A stretch of 64,000 nucleotides of DNA from Edaphobacter aggregans DSM 19364 (GTDB taxonomy: Bacteria; Acidobacteriota; Terriglobia; Terriglobales; Acidobacteriaceae), in contig NZ_JQKI01000014.1 in assembly GCF_000745965.1 (NCBI RefSeq), forward strand, positions 99,580-163,579, written 5' to 3'. Positions 57,373-64,000 of the stretch are shown one piece after another. Position 1 is the stretch's first letter. The number at the start of each line of letters is the position of its first letter. Made by a program: the position numbers and the translations under genes. The notes beneath the pieces were generated by a model. That model was given only the letters and a program-made list of their open reading frames with translations, made no database searches and had not been told where the DNA came from.

Positions 57373-57471
57373 GATCGCAGTTCCACAGAGCTGGGTGCCC
57401 CACCTCTCGCTCCTGAGACGTGGGTTCATTCGAGCGAAGCTCGAACCGCCTTCAGCAAGCCTGTTCAAATA

Positions 57472-57678
57472 CTGTCAAGCCCCAATGCTGCATAAACAAC
57501 AGAAAACAATACGCTTACGAGTTGCCGATTAATTGCCACCCAACTGCTACAATTAACTTAAGAATCAAAGAGGGGCTCCCGCAAGGGAGCCCATAGTTTT
57601 TGCCCTAGAGCGTACCAAGTACCAAGCTAAGTAAAATCTTTCGAAGACTTTGCACAAAAAAGTACCGGGGGGAGGTCA
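57472..57678 (+). repeat. Two-copy intergenic element, copy B
   Basis: It has CTGTCAAGCCCCA (57472-57484), AGTTGCCGATTAATT (57520-57534) and TTTCGAAGACTTTGC (57639-57653), then AAGTACCGGGGGGAGGTCAC. The spacing of 48 bases between the first two boxes equals copy A. The third box is 119 bases from the second here against 105 in copy A. Confidence 0.75.
57573..57602 (+). terminator. Terminator hairpin inside the element
   Basis: GGGCTCCC pairs with GGGAGCCC across a GCAA tetraloop, followed by ATAGTTTTTG. It could end receptor transcription or belong to the repeat. Confidence 0.7.
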
Positions 57679-57708
57679 CGGACAGTCTAATCAGCAAGGA
57701 AGGAACGA

Positions 57709-58653
57709 ATGATCAAATCCAGGATTCTCCTTGCAGTTGCTCTCTTTGCCTCCCCGGTTCTCGCACAGCAGGAGGGCCCAGTCGCAACCCAGACTATCGT
57801 CACCGCCGACTCGAAGACCCCACAGAAGCTCTCCGCCCAGACCCTGAAGATCAAGGTCAACGGACACGAAACACCCCTCGCCAGCGTCGTACAGGTCCCG
57901 TCCAACGGAGCCCAGGTCGCCCTGCTCATCGACGACGGCCTCCGCTCAAGCGTCGCCCGCCAACTCAACGACCTCAAGAACTTCATCACCTCGCTCCCCG
58001 CCGGCACCGAGATCCTCGTCGGTTACATGCAGAACGGACGCGTCGACTCCGGACAGGACTTCACCACCGATCACGCCGCCGCCGCCCAGAACCTCCGCAT
58101 CCCGCTCGGAACGCCGGGAGCAAGTGCCAGCCCCTACTTCTGCCTCTCCGACTTCATCCAGAAGTGGCCTGAGGAGGCCACCGGCGGAGGCACCCAGAAG
58201 GCTCGCTTCGTCATGATGCTTACCAACGGAGTTGACCCCTACAACGGCAGCGTCAGCCCAATGAATCAAAACAGCGTCTACGTCGACAACGCCATCCGCG
58301 ACGCCCAGCGCGCCGGCGTTCCCGTCTACTCCATCTACTACGGCGACGCCGGATTCCACGGAGGAGCCGCCAGCTTCAGCGGACAGAACTACCTCTCCCA
58401 GGTCGCCGAAGCAACAGGCGGACGAGCCTACTTCCAGGGCACTGGCAGCCCCGTCTCGCTCACGCCCTTCCTCACCGAGTTCCGCAACTCCATCGCGGAG
58501 AGCTACGTCGCCACCTTCAACGCAAGCTCGCGCTCGAACCTCGTCGACATCCGCTTCTCAACCAGCCTGCCCGGCACAAAGGTCCGCGCCCCGCAAAATG
58601 TGCGCCCCGGAACCCGCATTCTGGCCTCCGGCCAGCTAGCGGTCACCCCATAG
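57709..58653 (+). CDS. Secreted VWA-domain protein
   Basis: The 314-residue protein has a signal peptide (to about VLAQQ) and a VWA-like domain at about 65-255. The strand VALLIDDGLRSSVARQLNDL takes the place of the DxSxS site: it has D-D-G-L-R-S-S, so the metal site may be altered. The segment ARFVMMLTNGVDPYNG follows. Acidobacterial VWFA-related proteins with this form are common. It overlaps the convergent oxidoreductase gene by 11 bases. It may bind a surface partner. Confidence 0.8.
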   Translation: MIKSRILLAVALFASPVLAQQEGPVATQTIVTADSKTPQKLSAQTLKIKVNGHETPLASVVQVPSNGAQVALLIDDGLRSSVARQLNDLKNFITSLPAGTEILVGYMQNGRVDSGQDFTTDHAAAAQNLRIPLGTPGASASPYFCLSDFIQKWPEEATGGGTQKARFVMMLTNGVDPYNGSVSPMNQNSVYVDNAIRDAQRAGVPVYSIYYGDAGFHGGAASFSGQNYLSQVAEATGGRAYFQGTGSPVSLTPFLTEFRNSIAESYVATFNASSRSNLVDIRFSTSLPGTKVRAPQNVRPGTRILASGQLAVTP

Positions 58654-59752
58654 AGATGCCGGCAGCGCGATAGATCGACTGGATGTGCTGCATGTCCCTT
58701 AGGCCCTCCTCGCCCGGAGTGTCCGGAGTTTGATTCTCCAGAATGCAGCGGCTGAAGTGATCCGCCTGCCGAACGAAGTGCATCGGATCCTGCTCCGGAT
58801 TCGTCTCGTCCACCGTAGTCGCCGGCGTCCCCCGTCCTCCGGGCGAATAACTCGCCCGGAGGTGCTGGCCCTGGTAGCCGAACGAAGCCACCTCCAGCCA
58901 CCCCTTCGAGCCGAAGACCTTGTAATACCCAGGCATCGGTGCTCCATACGTCGTCGAGCAACTCGCGACCGCGCCGGAAGGGAAGCGCATCGTCCAGGAG
59001 AGATTTTCCTCGACATCGTTGAAGCGGCCGTCATGATCGATCGTCGAAGCGACTGCCGTAAACCTCTCCGGCTCCTCGCCAGTCAGATACCGCGCGGCGT
59101 TCAGCGAATAGATGCCGACGTCCATCAGCGGCCCCCCGCCACCCAGCGCCTTCGTCGAGCGCCACTCGCCCGGCGCGATGTTGAAGCCGTTCGAACTGTC
59201 GAAGGCTTGCACCGTTCCGATCGCTCCGTCGCGAATCATCTTGATCGTCTTCAGCGTGATCGGTTCGTAGTGCAGCCGGTACGCGATCATCAGCTTCACG
59301 TTATTCGCCTTGCAGGCAGCGATCATCGCCTCGGCCTCGCTCACCGCGACCGACATCGGCTTCTCGCAGAGCACATGCTTTCCTGCCTTGGCCGACCGGA
59401 TCGTGTACTCCGCGTGCATGCTGTTGGGCAGCGCGACGTAGACCGCGTCGATCGACTTGTTGTCCCGGAACCGGTCCATCTCCTCGTAGCTGTAGATGGA
59501 ACTCTTCGGCACACCGTACTGCTGGGCGATTCTCTCCGCCTTGCCGCGATGGCCGCTGACCAGGCCGGTGATCTTCGATGTCGAACTCTCCGCCACGCCC
59601 CGCAGGAAGTGATTCGCGATGCGTCCCAGTCCAATGACGCAGTATCCCACCCTGCGATCTGCCCCTTGCGCAACGCCGGACACAGAAGGAAAGGCCTGTG
59701 CCGCAAGAGCCAGGGCTCCAAGTCGTGAGAACTCTCTGCGGGTAATCGACAT
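58643..59752 (-). CDS. Tat-exported Gfo/Idh/MocA oxidoreductase
   Basis: The 369-residue protein has a twin-arginine signal (TRREFSRLGALALAA) and a Gfo/Idh/MocA core. The Rossmann motif is VIGLGRIANHFLRGV, followed by the catalytic lysine in HVLCEKPMSV and the conserved GPLMDVGIYSLNAARYLTG. Substrates are sugars or related polyols bound with NAD(P), as in periplasmic glucose-fructose oxidoreductase. Export through Tat implies cofactor binding before transport. The start at 59752 puts the Tat motif near the N-terminus. Confidence 0.9.
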   Translation of the reverse strand: MSITRREFSRLGALALAAQAFPSVSGVAQGADRRVGYCVIGLGRIANHFLRGVAESSTSKITGLVSGHRGKAERIAQQYGVPKSSIYSYEEMDRFRDNKSIDAVYVALPNSMHAEYTIRSAKAGKHVLCEKPMSVAVSEAEAMIAACKANNVKLMIAYRLHYEPITLKTIKMIRDGAIGTVQAFDSSNGFNIAPGEWRSTKALGGGGPLMDVGIYSLNAARYLTGEEPERFTAVASTIDHDGRFNDVEENLSWTMRFPSGAVASCSTTYGAPMPGYYKVFGSKGWLEVASFGYQGQHLRASYSPGGRGTPATTVDETNPEQDPMHFVRQADHFSRCILENQTPDTPGEEGLRDMQHIQSIYRAAGISMG

Positions 59753-59840
59753 CTCGCTCAACACCTCGTGCGCGCCCAGCATAGAGCAAGACCGCTTGTT
59801 CACAGAAGCAGGTGAAACGGTCAGGTGCCCGGTTGCTCTC

Positions 59841-60185
59841 TTAGACCTGCGCCTCTGCCTCGGCCGTAGTTGGGAAGCTGCGCAGCAGGTTGCGCACCTT
59901 GGTCATATCCAGCAGGGCCTCGACCCGTTCGTTTACGCCGGCCAGCGCCATGCGCCGACCGTGCTTCTCCGCCGAGACGTAGTAATTGATCAGCACCCCG
60001 ATGCCCGCTGAATCCATGTACGGCACATCGCTCAGGTCAAAGACGGTGAGTTGTGGAGGGTCTGCCGCAAGGTTCTTCTGGAACTCGAAGATGTTCTTAA
60101 GTGTCAGCGGTCCGGTCAGCTTGATTACGACCAGGCCTTCCCGTTCACCGGTGGCCCGGCTGTATGTCAGTGGTGCGTCGTCCAT
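59841..60185 (-). CDS. STAS-domain protein (anti-sigma-factor antagonist type)
   Basis: The 114-residue protein is a single STAS domain. The phosphorylatable serine is in PYMDSAGIGVLINYY. The strand GLVVIKLTGPLTLKNIFEF and the C-terminal helix fit SpoIIAA-like proteins, which bind switch kinases or partners when unphosphorylated. No anti-sigma kinase is adjacent. It diverges from the FGE-like gene with 184 bases between. Confidence 0.88.
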   Translation of the reverse strand: MDDAPLTYSRATGEREGLVVIKLTGPLTLKNIFEFQKNLAADPPQLTVFDLSDVPYMDSAGIGVLINYYVSAEKHGRRMALAGVNERVEALLDMTKVRNLLRSFPTTAEAEAQV

Positions 60186-60369
60186 GCCCGAAGTCTAGAG
60201 AGTAGCCTCAAAGGATGAGTTACAGATTCGTGAATATTGGTTTGGTAGGGTTTGAAAGCTCTGATTCAATGTGGTAGCGTTGGCGAACGTTTCTAAGTGC
60301 CGATCCACTCGGGTCGCAGCACGCACGATCGCCGTTTCCGTCTAAGGGCCTCGCAGTCAAAGGTGCCTG

Positions 60370-61614
60370 ATGCCAAAAGCGAAGAGAGCCGCAACGGTCC
60401 CCACACCATCCAGCAGATACAATCTGCGGCGCTTTGTCGTGGCGGGCGTTCTCCTCGTAGTCATAGTCGCGGTCGTAGCGTGGAAGCTTGCCTCGGCCCC
60501 CGCCGCAACGAAGGCTGCCGCGGCTCCCGTGGTCGAGCCGCCTGTAACGTCCAATGTCGCGATTCCGGAGCCTGAGGCCGATCATGCTGGACACATGGCT
60601 ACCGCGGCGGGCCTCTTTGAGCCGACGATGCCAAATTCGTCACCCGCACCGGGCAAGACTCCAGTGGGGATGGTCTGGATTCCGGGCGGCGAATTTTCGA
60701 TGGGAGCCCAGGACCCACCTGACAAGGAGCGCGATCACGTTGGGATGAAGGCAACCGTAGACTCTCGACCCATCCACCGCGTCTACATCGATGGCTTCTG
60801 GATGGATAAGACCGATGTAACCAACGCTGAGTTCGCAAGGTTCGTCGCCGCGACGCACTACGTCACGCAGGCGGAACGAACGCCGACCGCGGAAGAGTTT
60901 CCCGATGCGCCGCCGGAGAACCTGGTCGCCGGATCAGTAGTCTTTGCCCCGCCCGATCACCCAGTCCCCCTCAATAACCATCTTCAATGGTGGACGTACA
61001 TCAAGGGCGCAAACTGGCGCCATCCCGAAGGGCCGGGGAGCGACATCAAGGGCAAGGAGAACTATCCCGTCGTCCAGGTCTCGTACGACGACGCTGTCGC
61101 CTACGCGAAGTGGGCCGGGAAGCGGCTGCCCACCGAGGCGGAGTGGGAGTTCGCGGCGCGAGGTGGCCTCGCCGGCAAGCCGTTCGTGTGGGGCGACAGC
61201 TTTCAGCCGATCGGCAAGTCCATGGCGAACACCTTCCAGGGAAAGTTTCCGAACTCGAATAGCGTCACTGATGGTTATGCGACGACCTCGCCGGTCACAA
61301 AGTTTCCTGCCAACGGGTACGGTCTCTACGACATGGCCGGCAATGTGTGGCAGTGGACTTCGGACTGGTATCGTCCGGACTACTACCGGATGCTCGCCAG
61401 GCAGGGTGGCGTAACACGCAATCCCATTGGCCCCGACTCTCCCTTCGATCCTGAGGAACCCGGCGTCAAGAAGCGCACGATGCGCGGCGGCTCCTTTCTG
61501 TGCACCGATCAGTACTGCTCTCGCTACATGGTTGGAACGCGAGGCAAGGGCGAAGTGACCACCGGCACAAACCACCTCGGATTCCGATGCATTCGGCCGG
61601 CGCCTCATAGCTGA
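60370..61614 (+). CDS. Membrane-anchored formylglycine-generating enzyme homologue
   Basis: The 414-residue protein has one N-terminal membrane segment (FVVAGVLLVVIVAVVAWKL), a linker, and a SUMF1/FGE domain from about 95. The C-terminus has GGSFLCTDQYCSRYMVGTRG, with Cys378 and Cys383 in the same C-x4-C spacing as the catalytic pair of formylglycine-generating enzyme. EAEWEFAARGG and GNVWQWTSDWY also fit. True FGE converts a sulfatase cysteine to formylglycine, so the membrane form may mature exported sulfatases. No sulfatase lies in the window. Confidence 0.9.
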   Translation: MPKAKRAATVPTPSSRYNLRRFVVAGVLLVVIVAVVAWKLASAPAATKAAAAPVVEPPVTSNVAIPEPEADHAGHMATAAGLFEPTMPNSSPAPGKTPVGMVWIPGGEFSMGAQDPPDKERDHVGMKATVDSRPIHRVYIDGFWMDKTDVTNAEFARFVAATHYVTQAERTPTAEEFPDAPPENLVAGSVVFAPPDHPVPLNNHLQWWTYIKGANWRHPEGPGSDIKGKENYPVVQVSYDDAVAYAKWAGKRLPTEAEWEFAARGGLAGKPFVWGDSFQPIGKSMANTFQGKFPNSNSVTDGYATTSPVTKFPANGYGLYDMAGNVWQWTSDWYRPDYYRMLARQGGVTRNPIGPDSPFDPEEPGVKKRTMRGGSFLCTDQYCSRYMVGTRGKGEVTTGTNHLGFRCIRPAPHS

Positions 61615-61647
61615 TGGAACAGATCCGCCTACTACGGAGGGCTGCAA

Positions 61648-61767
61648 ATGAAGAACCGTTCCGGTGCTTCTTGTTTCGTCTGGCTAGCTATGCTCGTTGC
61701 GGATCACCACAAATGCGTTTTCTATGAGCAGGTCACTGGTGGCAAGGTTTGTCCTTCTGTAAAGTGA
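61648..61767 (+). CDS. Candidate 39-residue small protein with three cysteines
   Basis: An ATG 6 bases behind GGAGGG opens a 39-codon frame ending TGA. The peptide has a hydrophobic stretch (SCFVWLAMLVADHH) and cysteines at 9, 23 and 35. It might be a small secreted or membrane peptide. There is no family evidence; only the ribosome site and frame support it. Confidence 0.35.
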   Translation: MKNRSGASCFVWLAMLVADHHKCVFYEQVTGGKVCPSVK

Positions 61768-61896
61768 GGGCGTACACATGGTCACAAATGACGCCAAACG
61801 CGGATTCTTTGGTCCGCCACTAATCTTGCTAGTTGTGAACGCACCTGTCCACAAAGCTCAGCAATTACCCAAGGGGGCCGGGGGACCTGCCATGAG

Positions 61897-62472
61897 CTAG
61901 TCATGCGTGCAGCTAGCAGCTAGAGTGCGGTCGAGCGCGATCGACTGAAGAGGCACGACATCACGCTTGTGCGCTAAGACGTATTTGCCTATGGCCTTTG
62001 CAACGTCAGCACGACATGTCGTGCTTGCACGGATGGCCACCGTGTCCGCTAATTCTGCGATCAGTGCTGCTTGCACGTGGTCCAGTTCCGGCCGGATCGT
62101 GGCGACTAAATCGATCGGTGCGTGGGCGGGCGCTCTGCCGGCACGACGCCAATCCGCTAGCAGCGAATACTGAATGACCTTATTAGCCTCGATCTGGGCT
62201 TTGAAGAAGTTCGATACCGATGTCGGGTCCAATCCTCTCGAAACGCCGTCCTTGACCGCGCCCGTTATGACCTGTGCCTCGCGAGGCAGATCCTCAACCG
62301 ACGCTCCACTGTCCCATTTCGCTAGTGCTACTTGTTCTGCGATGAGCAATCTGCGCGCCGATGTCTCCACCAGCGGCTGAAGCCGGTCGATTGCGCCCTG
62401 TCCGCGCGCCGCGTTGGTCCCGATGATGGTGAAAGCAATTACCATCGCCAGTTTCCGCTTGTTGAGGTGCAT
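61897..62472 (-). CDS. Secreted gamma-class chorismate mutase
   Basis: Chorismate mutase converts chorismate to prephenate for Phe and Tyr. The 191-residue protein has a signal peptide (to about ARGQG) and an all-helical AroQ domain: QPLVETSARRLLIAEQVALA, KWDSGASVEDLPREAQVI, and FFKAQIEANKVIQYSLLADW. The C-terminal two cysteines (TTCRAD and ASCTHD) could form the disulfide known in the mycobacterial secreted enzyme. Periplasmic chorismate mutases have no agreed role. GGAG lies 6 bases before the ATG. The gene overlaps the truncated sigma gene by 34 bases. Confidence 0.88.
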   Translation of the reverse strand: MHLNKRKLAMVIAFTIIGTNAARGQGAIDRLQPLVETSARRLLIAEQVALAKWDSGASVEDLPREAQVITGAVKDGVSRGLDPTSVSNFFKAQIEANKVIQYSLLADWRRAGRAPAHAPIDLVATIRPELDHVQAALIAELADTVAIRASTTCRADVAKAIGKYVLAHKRDVVPLQSIALDRTLAASCTHD

Positions 62473-62816
62473 TGTTCTCCATTCTTGGGTGGTGAAAAGT
62501 TGAGCGAGTCCAGAATAGGTTCTGACAATGTTGTCGACTCGATCCTATCCTTGTAGCGAATAGCCAAAGCTTCGTCGATAAGGACTCTTACCAGCCAGTT
62601 TCGGAAAGCGCCTTCGTTTTCGAACTGTGGAACGTTACAGGATGCTGCCAGTAAGCAGTTCTGCACGGCGTCTTCGGCTTCCTCATAATTATCTAGTACA
62701 CGGTACGCGACTAGAGAAAGAACGCGACGATACCGTGAAAGCGCTTCTAGATTCCCTTGCGAATTGCCTCCGGTCTCGCCCTCAGTCCCTGAGTACGACT
62801 GTGACACAGCATTCAT
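62439..62816 (-). CDS. ECF-type sigma factor lacking region 4
   Basis: The 125-residue protein starts at an ATG 9 bases behind AAGGAG. It has the sigma-70 region 2 helices (RVLSLVAYRVLDNYEEAEDA, VQNCLLAASCNVPQFENEGA, FRNWLVRVLIDEALAIRYKD). Region 4, which reads the -35 element, is absent: the frame ends in LNFSPPKNGEQCTSTSGNWRW, a sequence that overlaps the chorismate mutase start. It is therefore either a decayed sigma gene or a mini-protein that binds core polymerase without -35 recognition. It may couple translation of the mutase. Confidence 0.8.
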   Translation of the reverse strand: MNAVSQSYSGTEGETGGNSQGNLEALSRYRRVLSLVAYRVLDNYEEAEDAVQNCLLAASCNVPQFENEGAFRNWLVRVLIDEALAIRYKDRIESTTLSEPILDSLNFSPPKNGEQCTSTSGNWRW

Positions 62817-62831
62817 CCGATTCACTCCTTA

Positions 62832-63157
62832 CCTGCGAAAGACTGTAACTCTGTAGACACCGTGCAAAGTCTGGCCGAGCTGCGTCGCGACTCTGCGAGA
62901 CCGAATATAACCAGCGGCCGCGATGACGTGGTGCAGACATATCGCCGGCCGTCACAACGGAATCGTAGAGCGACTTCAGCATGCGATCGGTGGCCGCTCT
63001 AGCACATCTTGCGTCTCTGAAGATAAGACACGGGAACCCGAAATCTATTCCGGTTTCGTATCCTGCTGCCCGCGGCATCGCGCGAAATGTGCCGGAACAC
63101 ATGAAGCTTTACTGGCTGCTTCGAAGGGCTGTCCCAAATCCCGATTTGCGGTAATCC
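62832..63157. other. Unassigned stretch, possible decayed sequence
   Basis: These 326 bases hold a minus-strand open frame (62782-63102) with a fairly coherent first half (GYETGIDFGFPCLIFRDARC) that I cannot assign. It overlaps the sigma gene start and has no clear ribosome site. Base use is less G/C-rich than in most of the window. Confidence 0.4.
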
Positions 63158-63349
63158 TCAGGATCCATCGGGCAGAGGAAAGTGGCAGAGGGCGTTCCAC
63201 TCGCCCTGGAGAAAATCAACCTGCTTTGCCCCCGCGTTCGTGGTTTCGGAAATCACATCGTGCAGACCAACCTCCCAAGGTGTTCCAAGACGCAACTTGG
63301 TCGTATCCCAAGTCGCGCGATCCCCGGTTCGGTCTGCCGTGGAGTTCAA
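63158..63349 (-). pseudogene. Truncated DUF1579-like fragment
   Basis: The 63-codon frame begins with TTG overlapping the previous stop (TTGA). It ends QVDFLQGEWNALCHFPLPDG plus Ser and a stop, which matches the opening of DUF1579-type proteins only. The rest of that domain is missing. It follows the fusion gene directly, so both are likely remnants of one ancestral pair. Confidence 0.55.
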
Positions 63350-64000
63350 TGCGCTTCATCAGCTTCGTCTTTCACCCGCGTGTCTGTCGCCACCCAGTTG
63401 ACTTCCCAAGTCTTGCCTCCATCTTCCGAAAACGCCTGTTCAAAGCGGCACGAATTCGGGGTGATGTCCGATATCACAAATCGAACAAAAATCGCTCGCC
63501 CGTTCAGTGTTTCCTGGTCGAAAAACTCACCCCGCCCATTCTTGAACTCGCCGATCGTGGGTTGGCTTAGGGTGCCGCTACTGCTGCCGGAGAAATTAAG
63601 GCTCCACTGGTGGGATACGGGATTGTATAGACGCAGGTTCAGACCCTCGAAGTGACCTCCGGGGCCATCCGCCTCAAGTTCCACCAAATTGGCGCGGCCA
63701 CTCCCCTTACACAAAAGGTAATTTGGGTCGCCTGTCTGGCTTGGCGGTATGCAACCGCCTCGCGGGGGGCTCTGCAGGACTGGGATGCTATGGCGAATGG
63801 TGATGGTGTCTTCTCCTATCAAGACGTCTTTCACAACAAGCCGTACGATTCGCTGGCGCTCCTCGATACTCAGCGTATCAGCAGCATCGTGCAGGCGGGC
63901 GAGGAACGCCGTGAGGGTCTCCGCGAGGCGTAGGAAGGTTGCTCTATCGTCGGCCTGGTCAGTGATTGCCTGTAACTCAGCACGGACCGACTGTTCGCGC
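63346..64000 (-). CDS. Serine recombinase C-terminus fused in frame to DUF1579-like sequence (partial)
   Basis: The frame is open to the right edge of the window. Its upstream part reads AETLTAFLARLHDAADTLS, then EERQRIVRLVVKDVLIGEDT and ITIRHSIP, which is the C-terminal end of large serine recombinases. After DPNYLLCKGSG it changes to VELEADGPGGHFEGLNLRLY and further DUF1579-like sequence to TDTRVKDEADEAH. The catalytic domain lies beyond the window. Such a join is expected where a recombinase-bearing element has inserted in a gene. The fusion may be non-functional on the DUF1579 side. Confidence 0.7.
   Translation of the reverse strand, partial: REQSVRAELQAITDQADDRATFLRLAETLTAFLARLHDAADTLSIEERQRIVRLVVKDVLIGEDTITIRHSIPVLQSPPRGGCIPPSQTGDPNYLLCKGSGRANLVELEADGPGGHFEGLNLRLYNPVSHQWSLNFSGSSSGTLSQPTIGEFKNGRGEFFDQETLNGRAIFVRFVISDITPNSCRFEQAFSEDGGKTWEVNWVATDTRVKDEADEAH

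Larger units (their letters stand above)
57286..57708. other. Intergenic region with two repeats and a hairpin
   Basis: These 423 bases hold a TCATTCTGAG-type repeat with an internal inverted repeat (57306-57372), copy B of the two-copy element (57472-57678), and a terminator-like hairpin (57573-57602). No protein gene is supported. The final 30 bases carry GGAAGGAACG before the next ATG. Confidence 0.75.

Noticed and set aside
62782..63102. 106-codon minus-strand ORF before the sigma gene
   Set aside because: It overlaps the sigma start and lacks a clear ribosome site; I could not support it as a gene and noted it only as possible decayed sequence.

Overview
The window looks like chromosome from a diderm soil bacterium of the Acidobacteriota, most like the Granulicella/Terriglobus/Edaphobacter group (inference). 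Supporting signs are strong G/C preference at third codon positions, an HemQ-type heme enzyme in an organism with outer-membrane proteins (TonB receptor, PagL-like deacylase), FecR-like and Gly-zipper secreted proteins, a kinase-TPR receptor, a Tat-exported Gfo/Idh/MocA oxidoreductase, and short intergenic repeats resembling TCATCCTGAGCG..TCGAAGGATC. No rRNA, tRNA or CRISPR array was seen.

Layout. 0.1-7.8 kb: a FecR-like secreted protein, then heme genes hemC and hemD with a PLP amino-acid decarboxylase between them, a tight hemQ-nth pair on the other strand, and a DedA protein. 7.9-16 kb: an AT-richer membrane gene, inositol-3-phosphate synthase, a two-gene antiporter operon, a secreted proline-rich protein, a Tat ferritin-like gene broken by a 4-bp duplication, and an orphan urocanase-like Rossmann protein. 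16-22 kb: ysxC, a Gly-zipper lipoprotein, a sugar transporter with a large extra loop, and a beta-propeller lipoprotein. 22.4-25.9 kb: a non-phosphorylative L-fucose catabolic cluster (mutarotase, SDR, L-fuconate dehydratase, FAH-family hydrolase). 26-28.5 kb: an NHL/Ig-like gene with several frame lesions. 28.5-35.5 kb: ZIP transporter, DUF4149, htpX, a secreted protein, cytochrome c maturation genes ccmI-like/ccmH/ccmF, and a response regulator.

35.9-46.9 kb: sodium/solute symporter, small membrane protein, PagL-like protein, kinase-TPR protein, a second Gly-zipper protein, then central carbon genes eno, gnd and zwf. 47-54.5 kb: small Cys protein, sirtuin, PAP2 protein, radical SAM protein, small secreted proteins, a polyprenyl-phosphate-type glycosyltransferase, a DUF1508 protein and a quinone oxidoreductase. 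54.6-57.3 kb: a cobalamin riboswitch in front of a TonB-dependent receptor. 57.7-61.6 kb: VWA-domain protein, Gfo/Idh/MocA oxidoreductase, STAS protein and a formylglycine-generating-enzyme homologue with both catalytic cysteines.

61.6-64 kb looks like the edge of a decayed accessory region. It has a 39-codon ORF with a good ribosome site, a sigma factor lacking region 4 that overlaps a secreted chorismate mutase, DUF1579-like fragments, and a serine recombinase whose C-terminus runs in frame into a DUF1579-like sequence and leaves the window. The strongest unexplained signal is a two-copy intergenic element (about 16186-16375 and 57472-57678) with conserved boxes at fixed spacing around a variable hairpin segment.
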